DNA of 29,916 nt from an uncultured Alistipes sp. (GTDB taxonomy: Bacteria > Bacteroidota > Bacteroidia > Bacteroidales > Rikenellaceae), in NCBI GenBank assembly GCA_904502005.1, contig CAJGDC010000020.1:1-29916 (forward strand), written 5' to 3'. This document shows, in pieces, positions 22,928-29,916 of the stretch. How positions within the stretch are numbered: the stretch's first letter is position 1; every line of letters begins with the position of its first letter. Position numbers and translations under genes: made by a program. The notes under the pieces are model-generated. The model worked only from the letters and a program-made list of their open reading frames with translations. It did no database searches and was not told the DNA's origin.

Positions 22928-23221
22928 TTATAGAGTACCACCAACCTCCCACCAGAAGGCACGAAGTCCGAGTTGTGGGTTTGCAGCGTCGAGCTCTTTT
23001 AGTGCAGTCATAAATGGTGTGCACTTCTCATCCTCAACTACAGCGAGCAGGGCAGAGTTCATTGTTGGCCATGTGGTGTCGCCAAGGTGAGGCTCACCGG
23101 TTGCAGTACCGCAACCGATAAGCTCCTCAAGGGCTGTATATCCACGTACACCCAACTTTTCCATTATCTGGTGCACCTCCTCAAAGAGTGCCTGGTTACA
23201 CGATAGAAATATAGCTTTCAT
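22928..23221 (-). CDS. PII-like / DUF3240-like small protein of the efflux operon
   Basis: A 97-residue cytosolic protein starting MKAIFLSCNQALFEEVHQIM. The alternating strand-helix pattern with GVRGYTALEELIGCGTATG (about 24-42), WPTMNSALLAVVEDEK (51-66) and the end LGLRAFWWEV resembles the ferredoxin-like PII/CutA/DUF3240 superfamily. The ORF could begin at 23233, but the ATG at 23221 lies just 4 bases after the RND stop and matches the fold's first strand. DUF3240 proteins sit beside heavy-metal RND pumps in Proteobacteria, so a regulatory or sensing role for this pump is plausible. That link is inference from context. Confidence 0.72.
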   Translation of the reverse strand: MKAIFLSCNQALFEEVHQIMEKLGVRGYTALEELIGCGTATGEPHLGDTTWPTMNSALLAVVEDEKCTPFMTALKELDAANPQLGLRAFWWEVGGTL

Positions 23222-23225
23222 AGTT

Positions 23226-26200
23226 TTATGCATTTAATTGTGCGAGTTTCTTTGTCTTTTTACGCTCATCGCGCATAGATAGCCATGTAAATAGTACAGG
23301 GATAAGGAACAGAGTGACAAGGGTCGAGAATGTCAGACCTGCTGCTACAACCATACCGAGTGAGTTCCACATCTCTGAACCTACACCGTTACCTGCAGCC
23401 ATAGGGACCATACCAAGAACGGTTGTAAGTGTGGTCATAAGGATTGGGCGCAGACGAGACTTACCACCGGCAACAACTGCCTCAATAATTGGCAGTTTAC
23501 GACCGATAAGCAGTCGGGTGTAGTCCACAAGCACGATACCGTTGTTTACTACAATACCCACAAGCATCAGCACACCAAGCAGACCCATAACACCAAGAGC
23601 GGTGCCTGTCATCCACAAGCCGAGCAGTACTCCCACAATGGCGAATGGCAATGAGAACATGATTACAAATGGATACTTGAGTGACTCAAACTGTGATGCC
23701 ATAATCACATAAACGAGGATAATCATCAACACAAGCAGCATACCCATATCTACGAATGTATCCATCTGGTCCTCGTAGCTACCACCGAGTTTCCAAGTCA
23801 TACCTGCAGGCATATCCAGCTGGTTAAGCCCTGCAACAGTACCCTCGACAATGTCAGACATTGCATATCCGTAACCTACAGTACCAGAAACCTTTACGTA
23901 ACGGCTACGGTCCTTACGGTCAATAGCAGGTGGAGTCTGTGTCTCAATAACTGTAGCCACGTCGCGAACCTTTACAGCCGCACCGGTAGTGGTGTTGTAG
24001 AGGGTGATATTCTCAATCTCCTCGAGCGACTCGCGGAACTTACGGTCGTAACGAACAAGGATGTCGTACTCCTCACCCTCCTCGCGGAAGTAAGATGCTG
24101 TAGCACCATTAACTCGGTTGCGGAGGAATGTTCCTGCTGTAGCTACGTTGAGTCCGTGCATTGAGAGCTTCTCGCGGTCAAAGAGCACCTGATACTCAGG
24201 GGTGTACTCATCGCGTGAGATTGTAACCTCGGTACAACCAGGAACCTGAAGCATAATCTGCTTAATATCCTCTGCTACGCGGTCTGTATCCTCAAAGTCA
24301 TATCCGTAGAGCTCAATATCTACCTTACTCTGACCACCGGCACCACCGCCCTGACCAGTCTCAACAACCTCGTAGGTACGAATCTCTGAGTAGCCGTCAA
24401 GGTCCTTACGCATAAGGTCACCAATCTCTGCAAGACCACGCTCACGCTCGGTCTTATCTGTAAGGGTGATGTTGAACGAGATGTAGTGTGTACCGTTATC
24501 CTGAATAGAGGCAAAGGCGTTATCTGTATCTGCCACACCGAGAGTTGCATTGAGTACGGTAATCTCTGGATAGTTCTGGCGGAACTGGTTGCTAATTCGA
24601 AGTGCTACGTCACGAGTAATCTCCTGACGAGTACCTACAGGGAGCTTTACCTTAACTGCAATACGACCATTATCCTGCATAGGGAAGAACTCAGTCTTTA
24701 CTGCTGGTGCGATAAAGACAAATGTTCCTACGAAGAGTGCCAAAGCGCCCACAAGGAATGTTTTACGGTGAGTAACGCACCAGTGCAGAGCCTTCGCATA
24801 TACATTATCAAGCCAACCCATCGCTGCGTCTACATACTTCTGCAGGCTTGACTTTTTAGGGTTCTGCTTCATAATGAGCGAGCAGAGCACAGGGGTAAAG
24901 GTCAGCGCCGCAGCCATAGAGACTGTAAGGGTAATAGTAACCATCCAACCCATTGGGGTAAACATCACACCTGCCATACCCTCAATCATTGTAAGTGGCA
25001 AGAATACCGCAAGGGTTGTGAGTGTTGATGCGATAATAGACAGACCTACCTCCTTTGTTGCAAAGATTGCCGCCTGCTTTACGCGTGAGCCTCGGTCTAC
25101 GTGGGTGGTGATGTTCTCAAGCACCACAATGGCATTATCCACAACCATACCGATAGAGATTGAGAGGGATGACATTGTTACCACGTTGAGAGTCTGGTCT
25201 GTAAAGAGCAGGTAGATAAGTGCCGAGAGCATTGAAATCGGAATGGTGAGGATGATGATAAACATCGCACGCCAACGACCAAGCATCATCATTACCACGA
25301 ACATTACCACAATAAAGGTGGTAAGAATTGTATTTACCAGTGAGTTTGCAGTGTCAAGGATATTGTCTGCAGTATCAACAACCTGAGAGATACGAATATC
25401 AGAAGGCAGAGTAGGGATAATCTTCTCAAGCTCCTTCTTTACATCCTTTGAGATCTGCACGGCATTAGCACCGGTCTGCTTCTGAATAACCATCAGACCT
25501 GTACGCTCACCGTTGTTGTATACCTCCTGAGCACGCTCCTGCTGTGTATCGGTTACGGTAGCAACATCGCGTAGATAGATGTTTGCACCACCACGAGTAC
25601 CGATAACAAGGCTCTTAAGCTCCTCTACAGATGTAAACTCCTGGTCTACGCGCATTGAGTATGTATTTGAACCTACATCAATCTGACCACCTGGAATTGC
25701 ACGGTTCTCTGATGCGATAATCTGAGATATACCCTCGATAGTCATACCATAAGCCTCAAGCTTATATGGGTCACAGTAGACCTGAATCTGGCGCTCTGGG
25801 ATACCCTGAACAGATACTGTACCTACGCCACTTACACGTGCAAGCGGGGTGGCAACCTGCTCATCGATAATCTTGTAGAGTCCACTCCAGCTCTCATTTG
25901 CCTTTACAGAGAGCAACATAATTGGCATCTCGTCTGTAGAGAACTTGAAGAGAATAGGGGTATTTGCCTCGTCTGGCAGGTTGTTCTTTGCCATATCGAG
26001 CTTGTCGCGCACGTCGTTTGTCGCAACATCATTGTCTGTACCGTACTCAAACTGAAGGAATACAGTTGAGATATTCTCCTTTGACTTTGATGATATGTGC
26101 TTCAGATTATCAACACCATTGAGGGCGTTCTCCATAGGTTTTGAGATATTCTCCTCAATATCCTCGGCACTTGCACCCGGGTAGGCTGTAATAACCATAA

Positions 26201-26339
26201 TATATGGCGTATCAATTCGTGGCATAAAGTCGATAGGTAACTTTACCAACGAGAAGATACCAAACAGCGCAACGGCGATAAAGACAAGTATCGTCGTAAT
26301 CGGGTTATTGACTGCTGTCTTGTATATATTCATGTTCAA
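23226..26339 (-). CDS. RND-family efflux pump, inner-membrane subunit (HAE1/AcrB type)
   Basis: A 1037-residue proton-driven transporter with twelve predicted membrane helices and two large periplasmic loops. Visible marks are VKLPIDFMPRIDTP (32-45), the TM4 signature SISIGMVVDNAIVVLENI (about 393-410), and the C-terminal TM10-12 block VGIVVNNGIVLVDY. In TM4 the usual Asp-Asp relay pair is Asp401-Asn402, a variant I have seen in Bacteroidetes and Gram-positive RND proteins. A Gly-rich stretch (GQGGGAGGQ, about residue 665) interrupts the second porter region. It is 7 bases downstream of the adaptor gene. The substrate cannot be told from sequence; drugs, bile salts or detergents are the usual ones. 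Confidence 0.95.
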   Translation of the reverse strand: MNMNIYKTAVNNPITTILVFIAVALFGIFSLVKLPIDFMPRIDTPYIMVITAYPGASAEDIEENISKPMENALNGVDNLKHISSKSKENISTVFLQFEYGTDNDVATNDVRDKLDMAKNNLPDEANTPILFKFSTDEMPIMLLSVKANESWSGLYKIIDEQVATPLARVSGVGTVSVQGIPERQIQVYCDPYKLEAYGMTIEGISQIIASENRAIPGGQIDVGSNTYSMRVDQEFTSVEELKSLVIGTRGGANIYLRDVATVTDTQQERAQEVYNNGERTGLMVIQKQTGANAVQISKDVKKELEKIIPTLPSDIRISQVVDTADNILDTANSLVNTILTTFIVVMFVVMMMLGRWRAMFIIILTIPISMLSALIYLLFTDQTLNVVTMSSLSISIGMVVDNAIVVLENITTHVDRGSRVKQAAIFATKEVGLSIIASTLTTLAVFLPLTMIEGMAGVMFTPMGWMVTITLTVSMAAALTFTPVLCSLIMKQNPKKSSLQKYVDAAMGWLDNVYAKALHWCVTHRKTFLVGALALFVGTFVFIAPAVKTEFFPMQDNGRIAVKVKLPVGTRQEITRDVALRISNQFRQNYPEITVLNATLGVADTDNAFASIQDNGTHYISFNITLTDKTERERGLAEIGDLMRKDLDGYSEIRTYEVVETGQGGGAGGQSKVDIELYGYDFEDTDRVAEDIKQIMLQVPGCTEVTISRDEYTPEYQVLFDREKLSMHGLNVATAGTFLRNRVNGATASYFREEGEEYDILVRYDRKFRESLEEIENITLYNTTTGAAVKVRDVATVIETQTPPAIDRKDRSRYVKVSGTVGYGYAMSDIVEGTVAGLNQLDMPAGMTWKLGGSYEDQMDTFVDMGMLLVLMIILVYVIMASQFESLKYPFVIMFSLPFAIVGVLLGLWMTGTALGVMGLLGVLMLVGIVVNNGIVLVDYTRLLIGRKLPIIEAVVAGGKSRLRPILMTTLTTVLGMVPMAAGNGVGSEMWNSLGMVVAAGLTFSTLVTLFLIPVLFTWLSMRDERKKTKKLAQLNA

Positions 26340-26346
26340 AAATCGA

Positions 26347-27375
26347 TTACTTATTTACAACTTCTACCTTGCAACCATTTGTAAGGGCATTAACACCCTT
26401 TACAACTACTGACGCTCCATCATCAACGCCTGAGATTATCTCCCACTCGCTACCAAGACGGCGACCAAGCTCAACTTTTGAGTAGCGAACAGTGCCATCT
26501 GCCTCAAGAATGTAGACATAGCGGTCTCCGCTACCAAGAAGCTTGTTTACAGAGCGATCTGGAATAACTACGCGAGTCTGCTTGCCATATGGAAGTGTTA
26601 CGCGAGCAAACATACCAGGGCGAACGCGCTCATCGTTGTTTGGAACGGTAACCTCGGCAGCAAATGTGCGGGTTGCATTGTTGATTGTAGGGTAGATGCG
26701 AGCGATAGTACCTGCAAAGTCCTCGTCGCCATAAGCCTCAAGGTTTACAGTCACCTTCATACCCTTGCGTACACGAGCAAAGAGGTTCTCTGAGATGTTA
26801 ATCATAATCTTTACAGGGCGAATCTGCTCAATTACAAGCACCGGAAGACCACCAGCCATATCGCCATTGTCGTAGTTACGAGCGGTAACGATACCGGAGA
26901 TTGGAGCAACAAGGGTTGTGTTCTCAAGAAGGTTCTCGTAGCTTGCCTTTGCAACCTCATACTGCAGACGGCGAGCGTCCCACTCAGACTTTGATGCACC
27001 ACCAATCTTGTAGAGCTCGTCTGTACGGTCATACTCAATCTTTGCATTGTCCATCTGGGCCTTTGACTGTACAAGGGCAGAGTTCTCAAGGCTTACAAGT
27101 GTATCGCCCTTACGAACACGGTCACCAACGTCAACGCGAATCTCTTTAATACGACGTGGAGCCTGTGGAGCGATGTTATTTACAACCTCAGCCTCTACAT
27201 TGCCGGTGAAGATAACCTGCTGAACAACCTCTCTAGCGGCAACAGAAGCCACCTCAACCTTTGGAAGCACTACCTCGGCAGTAGCCTCACCCTTCTTTGC
27301 GCCCTTGTCTGAAGAGCCGCATGATACTGCTGTTACTGCACAGATAACAAGCAGTGAATTTACAAATTTTCTCAT
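26347..27375 (-). CDS. Efflux RND transporter periplasmic adaptor (membrane fusion lipoprotein)
   Basis: A 342-residue adaptor linking the RND pump to the outer-membrane channel. The lipobox TAVSC puts the lipid on Cys19, followed by GSSDKGAKKGE. The barrel-sandwich domain shows NNIAPQAPRRIKEIRVDVGDRV and, after a short coiled-coil hairpin (about 105-150), APISGIVTARNYDNGD. The beta-barrel domain (about 175-260) and the membrane-proximal domain with IPDRSVNKLLGSGDRYVYIL follow. The hairpin is short, as in many Bacteroidetes adaptors. It is 12 bases downstream of the channel gene, and the pump gene follows after 7 bases. Confidence 0.95.
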   Translation of the reverse strand: MRKFVNSLLVICAVTAVSCGSSDKGAKKGEATAEVVLPKVEVASVAAREVVQQVIFTGNVEAEVVNNIAPQAPRRIKEIRVDVGDRVRKGDTLVSLENSALVQSKAQMDNAKIEYDRTDELYKIGGASKSEWDARRLQYEVAKASYENLLENTTLVAPISGIVTARNYDNGDMAGGLPVLVIEQIRPVKIMINISENLFARVRKGMKVTVNLEAYGDEDFAGTIARIYPTINNATRTFAAEVTVPNNDERVRPGMFARVTLPYGKQTRVVIPDRSVNKLLGSGDRYVYILEADGTVRYSKVELGRRLGSEWEIISGVDDGASVVVKGVNALTNGCKVEVVNK

Positions 27376-27387
27376 CTTTATATCGTT

Positions 27388-28737
27388 TTATTTATTATCA
27401 AAATTGTAGTCACCAAGAACCTTATCAAGCGAAACCTTTGCTGTAAGGAAGTTGTAGATAGACTGGTTACGCTGTAGCTCTGCCTGTGTAAGTGCCACCT
27501 GTGAGTTGTCAATCTCTACAAGTGTTCCACGACCTACATCATAGCGCTTTACGGCGATGTCATAGCCGCGCTGTGCCTGATCTACAGTGGCTGCAGAGGC
27601 GTGGTACTTCTTAACGCTTGACTGCATATTGTTCAGATACTGAACGATACCTACACGGAGCTGACGCTCTACATTCTCGCGCTGTAGCTTGAGGTTTGAC
27701 AAGTTGAGGTTAGCCTCACGAGTAGCAGCACGACGCTTATTGCCGGCAAAGATTGGGATATTGAGCTGTAGACCCGCATATGAGTATGGATTCCAAGCCT
27801 CCTTTTTGAAGAACTTACCATCATTGCCTAGGGCTGTGTAGAGATAAGCCGCATTTACAGAGAGCGATGGTACGTTGGCGAGCTTTGTAATCTTTACAGC
27901 ATGCTCAAGCATCTGCTCCTGCATGTCGAGCTGCTTGAGGGTTGAGTTGTTCTCAAGGTTGAGCTGAGAGATGTCGTAGCTCTTGTCAAGCACGTGGACA
28001 TAATCCATCAGTGAGCCTGTAACGTCAATCTCGCGCTGAAGGTCTATGCCAAGTAGAGCCTTGAGCTGCCAGAGGGCGAGAGTTACGGTGTACTCTGCCT
28101 CAATAACGTTTGGCAGGGCGTTCTGAACAGATACGTTTGAGCGGATAAGGTCGTACTCCGAAACAGAGCCAACATCAAATCTCTTATTTACAATTTCGTG
28201 GTTTTCCACGGCGTTGTCATATACACTCTGATAGAGCTCTTGCGACTGCTTTGCAAGCAAAATGCCGTAGTACGCCTTTGTTACCTGCTCTACCATGTCA
28301 ATGCGTGAAGAGCGTGCCTGCTCAACTGCCAGCTCTACATCAAGAGCTGAAACCTTCAGGCTCTCCCACAGCTGTGCGTTGATAATAGGCATGCCGAGTG
28401 CCACTCCACCATTGAAGGAGTTGTCACTACCCACCTTAATTGTCTGTGTTTGACCGCCGAAGTCCATGCTCATAGTCTGCTTCTTAATCACTCGCTGATA
28501 AGAGGCTGTAGCTTCAATTTGCGGATAGAGACTTGCGTAGGTGCCCTGCTTGGCATAACGCTTAATCTCAATCTGCTGATCGGCAATCTTGATTGTCGGA
28601 TTCTCACTCAGAGCAATCTCAAGCGCCTGCTCAAGCGAGAGAACCAACTTCTGCTCTGGCTGTGCTACTTGCTGCTCCTCAGCTGAAGCGGAGAGAGTCA
28701 AGGCTGCAAAGCCCAACATCATCAAAAATCTTCTCAT
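27388..28737 (-). CDS. TolC-family outer-membrane efflux channel
   Basis: A 449-residue outer-membrane factor. A cleavable signal peptide (about 1-19, ending SASA) precedes two repeated halves. The OEP pattern is visible as LSLEQALEIALSENPTIK at 33-50 and again in the second half around the helix beginning DKSYDISQLNLENN. Long amphipathic helices rich in Gln, Ala and Leu form the periplasmic tunnel, and the protein ends with a QSIYNFLTAKVSLDKVLGDY helix. Transcribed from the tetR side as the first structural gene of the efflux set; no promoter box is seen in the 37-base gap to tetR. Confidence 0.94.
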   Translation of the reverse strand: MRRFLMMLGFAALTLSASAEEQQVAQPEQKLVLSLEQALEIALSENPTIKIADQQIEIKRYAKQGTYASLYPQIEATASYQRVIKKQTMSMDFGGQTQTIKVGSDNSFNGGVALGMPIINAQLWESLKVSALDVELAVEQARSSRIDMVEQVTKAYYGILLAKQSQELYQSVYDNAVENHEIVNKRFDVGSVSEYDLIRSNVSVQNALPNVIEAEYTVTLALWQLKALLGIDLQREIDVTGSLMDYVHVLDKSYDISQLNLENNSTLKQLDMQEQMLEHAVKITKLANVPSLSVNAAYLYTALGNDGKFFKKEAWNPYSYAGLQLNIPIFAGNKRRAATREANLNLSNLKLQRENVERQLRVGIVQYLNNMQSSVKKYHASAATVDQAQRGYDIAVKRYDVGRGTLVEIDNSQVALTQAELQRNQSIYNFLTAKVSLDKVLGDYNFDNK

Positions 28738-28774
28738 AACTTAACTGTTTAATTACCTTATTTTATTATTGTTT

Positions 28775-29389
28775 TTACTTTCTGTTTTTGGTGGCTATGT
28801 ACTCATCAATCTGATGCACTCCCTCTATGGTCGCAATGCCACGGAAGAAGTTTACAATGGTATAGCTCAGCGCATCTTCAAGACTAACGCCTTCAGGCAG
28901 TGACATATTGCCTGCCGAAATAACAAGCGTGGTTGCGGTGTAGTACAAAATTGTTACCGAAAGGCGAATGTCTACCGTCGGAAGAATCAGGCCGCAGTCG
29001 ATGTAATGCTTTATCATTGAGAATAGTAGGCGACCATTCTCCTCCTCCGCCTCCTTGCGCACTCGCTCAAAGGTTGCGGGATAAAACTTACGCAAATTGT
29101 GAGAAATACGACGGTGAGCCTCCTTGTTGTCAAGCATCATCTCCATGCTCTCAAAAAGATATGCAAGAGAGTCCTTACTGCTCTGTACGCTCTTCTTGAT
29201 GTGTTCAAGTTTGTGGCTCTGCATATGACGAATTGCAAGATAGAGAAGGTTGTCCTTGCTCTCAAACATCTCGTATAGGGTACGCTTTGACACACCGACA
29301 GCACCGGCAATATCGTCCATTCTGACGGACTTAATGCCCTGCTCTACAAACATCGTAGCCGCTCTCTCTATAATACGCTCTTTTTGCAT
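28775..29389 (-). CDS. TetR/AcrR-family transcriptional regulator
   Basis: A 204-residue regulator with an N-terminal helix-turn-helix: MQKERIIERAATMFVEQGIK then VRMDDIAGAVGVSKRTLYEM (about 22-41), followed by FESKDNLL, the standard TetR opening. The C-terminal all-helical part (about 55-200) would bind the inducer and dimerise. It lies first in the efflux operon, so it probably represses itself and the pump until a substrate binds. The frame extends to 29446, but the ATG at 29389 is preferred because the promoter -7 box ends at 29420 and the HTH opening matches the family there. Confidence 0.93.
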   Translation of the reverse strand: MQKERIIERAATMFVEQGIKSVRMDDIAGAVGVSKRTLYEMFESKDNLLYLAIRHMQSHKLEHIKKSVQSSKDSLAYLFESMEMMLDNKEAHRRISHNLRKFYPATFERVRKEAEEENGRLLFSMIKHYIDCGLILPTVDIRLSVTILYYTATTLVISAGNMSLPEGVSLEDALSYTIVNFFRGIATIEGVHQIDEYIATKNRK

Positions 29390-29419
29390 CTTATATATTA
29401 TATATAAAATTTCAGGGCA

Positions 29420-29449
29420 CAAAGTTACAGAAAACTCCGGAAACACAAA
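29420..29449 (-). promoter_or_regulatory. Promoter for the tetR-efflux operon
   Basis: Minus-strand TTTG (29449-29446), 18 bases, then TAACTTTG (29427-29420). The transcript would start near 29415, about 26 bases before the tetR ATG. It is the only consensus-like promoter found for the five-gene unit. Confidence 0.6.
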
Positions 29450-29484
29450 AAGTTTTCAAAGTTTTTTCAACTCCAAAAGTGGTT

Positions 29485-29592
29485 AATTTGGCATATTTCC
29501 GCCAAATAGGACATATTTTGAGAGCGCCAGCTCTATATTTTCGATAGTCACGGTCAAAAATAAATTACCAAAAGAGTTGCATATGCCAAATT
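29485..29592. repeat. Inverted repeats with the half-site TTTGGCATAT between tetR and tRNA-Leu
   Basis: AATTTGGCATAT (29485-29496) is repeated exactly on the other strand at 29581-29592. A third half-site GCCAAAT (29501-29507) forms a 7-bp palindrome with the first (ATTTGGC, 8-base gap). The left pair lies about 40 bases upstream of the tetR -33 box, and the right copy lies inside the tRNA-Leu promoter spacer. They could be protein-binding sites; no binding protein is shown. The stretch also holds AGAGC-gcca-GCTCT (29521-29534). No gene is seen in 29450-29576. Confidence 0.5.
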
Positions 29593-29605
29593 TTTACTAT
29601 CTTTG
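29577..29605 (+). promoter_or_regulatory. Promoter for tRNA-Leu
   Basis: TTG (29577-29579), an 18-base spacer and TATCTTTG (29598-29605) precede the tRNA 5' end at 29616 by 10 bases. Confidence 0.7.
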
Positions 29606-29615
29606 CCACGTCAAA

Positions 29616-29696
29616 GCCCAGATGGCGAAATGGTAGACGCGCTCGTTTCAGGTGCGAGTGTTGAGAGACGTGTAGGTTCGAGTCCTATTCTGGGCA
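29616..29696 (+). tRNA. tRNA-Leu (anticodon CAG)
   Basis: The acceptor arm GCCCAGA (29616-29622) pairs with TCTGGGC (29689-29695), with discriminator A at 29696. The anticodon stem CTCGT/GCGAG encloses the loop TTCAGGT, giving anticodon CAG (Leu, CUG codons). A long class II variable arm follows, and the T arm reads GTAGG-TTCGAGT-CCTAT. The 3' CCA is not encoded and must be added. It has its own promoter and terminator. Confidence 0.96.
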
Positions 29697-29697
29697 C

Positions 29698-29733
29698 AAG
29701 ACGCTGACTTTTTTAGGTCGGCGTCTTTTTTTT
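29698..29733 (+). terminator. Rho-independent terminator of tRNA-Leu
   Basis: AAGACGCTGAC (29698-29708) pairs with GTCGGCGTCTT (29717-29727, one G-T pair) around an 8-base loop, followed by T to 29733. The stem starts one base after the tRNA end. Confidence 0.92.
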
Positions 29734-29768
29734 GTTGGTAGTGAGGCCTTTGACATTTAGCAGATGCG

Positions 29769-29876
29769 GGCGATGTGAGTCGCTGACGCGACCTCGAATG
29801 TCTGAAAGATAGACTTTTGTGAGCAAGCTCCCCAAGTCAATCTTTCCTCCATTCATTGCAAGCAATTCACATCGCC
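29769..29876. repeat. 108-base nested palindrome downstream of tRNA-Leu
   Basis: The outer arms GGCGATGTGA (29769-29778) and TCACATCGCC (29867-29876) are perfect complements. Inside lie a small hairpin GTCGC-tgac-GCGAC (29779-29792), a pairing arm GAATG/CATTC (29796-29800 with 29850-29854), a 13-bp stem 29804-29816 with 29834-29846 (one mismatch), a GAGC-aa-GCTC apex (29821-29830), and a second small hairpin ATTGC-aa-GCAAT (29855-29866) opposite the first. Together they fold as a branched cloverleaf-like structure. No convincing gene covers 29734-29916. It may be a structured RNA, a cruciform site or an interspersed repeat; nothing decides between these here. Confidence 0.6.
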
Positions 29877-29916
29877 ATTGTACCCAGAAAGCCCTCTCAC
29901 AGAGTGTAGGTTACCT

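Noticed and set aside
24486..25215. 121- and 113-codon plus-strand frames opposite the RND pump gene
   Set aside because: They are antisense to conserved pump motifs, with no promoter or start context.
29769..29876. Integron attC site
   Set aside because: The conserved GTTRRRY core and its complement are absent from the palindrome, and no integron integrase or cassette is present.
1..29916. CRISPR array, prophage or integrative element
   Set aside because: No regularly spaced direct repeats and no integrase, transposase, phage structural or Cas gene were found; the repeats present are two separate inverted copies.

Overview
The window looks like a chromosome segment from a Bacteroidales bacterium. 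The evidence is the promoter pattern (TTTG or TTG, 18-21 bases, then TAnnTTTG) in front of several genes, Bacteroidetes-style lipoproteins, and families such as calycin-like lipoproteins, YitT/DUF2179 proteins, LTA-synthase-like sulfatases and a TetR-TolC-MFP-RND efflux operon. The genus cannot be fixed from the sequence; a gut Rikenellaceae/Alistipes-like relative is a guess. Most of the window is ordinary chromosome. No integrase, transposase, phage gene or CRISPR array is visible.

Layout. 1-2977: the start of an RluA-type pseudouridine synthase (partial, minus), cytidine deaminase (minus), then divergently a YhcC/TIGR01212 radical SAM protein and a YitT membrane protein (plus). Two copies of a short element with terminal inverted repeats (79-268 and 1771-2048) sit directly after the stop codons of cdd and the radical SAM gene and just before the next gene. 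3120-7307: a plus-strand unit made of two repeated modules. Each module is a tiny peptide of about 46 residues with a GFA-[LV]-S motif followed by a large lipoprotein. The lipoproteins share their N-terminal halves and carry different starch- or glycan-binding-like modules at their C-termini.

7318-21515: a run of ten minus-strand genes with very small gaps or overlaps. In transcription order they are a TonB-dependent receptor, a tandem calycin-like lipoprotein, nadC, an LTA-synthase-like sulfatase, a DUF2156+GNAT acyltransferase, ktrB, a short ktrA, comF, dnaB and priA. dnaB has its own candidate promoter. Divergent from the receptor is waaA/kdtA (Kdo transferase, 21636-22856), closed by a strong terminator that faces the end of the next operon.

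22928-29389: a minus-strand multidrug efflux operon: TetR regulator, TolC-like channel, periplasmic adaptor, RND pump, and a PII-like small protein 4 bases after the pump gene. 29577-29733: promoter, tRNA-Leu(CAG) and terminator. The last 180 bases hold no recognisable gene but contain a 108-base nested palindrome.

The most promising undescribed items are the TIR element with compensating hairpin changes and its placement at stop codons, the duplicated peptide plus lipoprotein module, the nested palindrome after tRNA-Leu, and an SSB-tip-like tail on DnaB encoded next to PriA.
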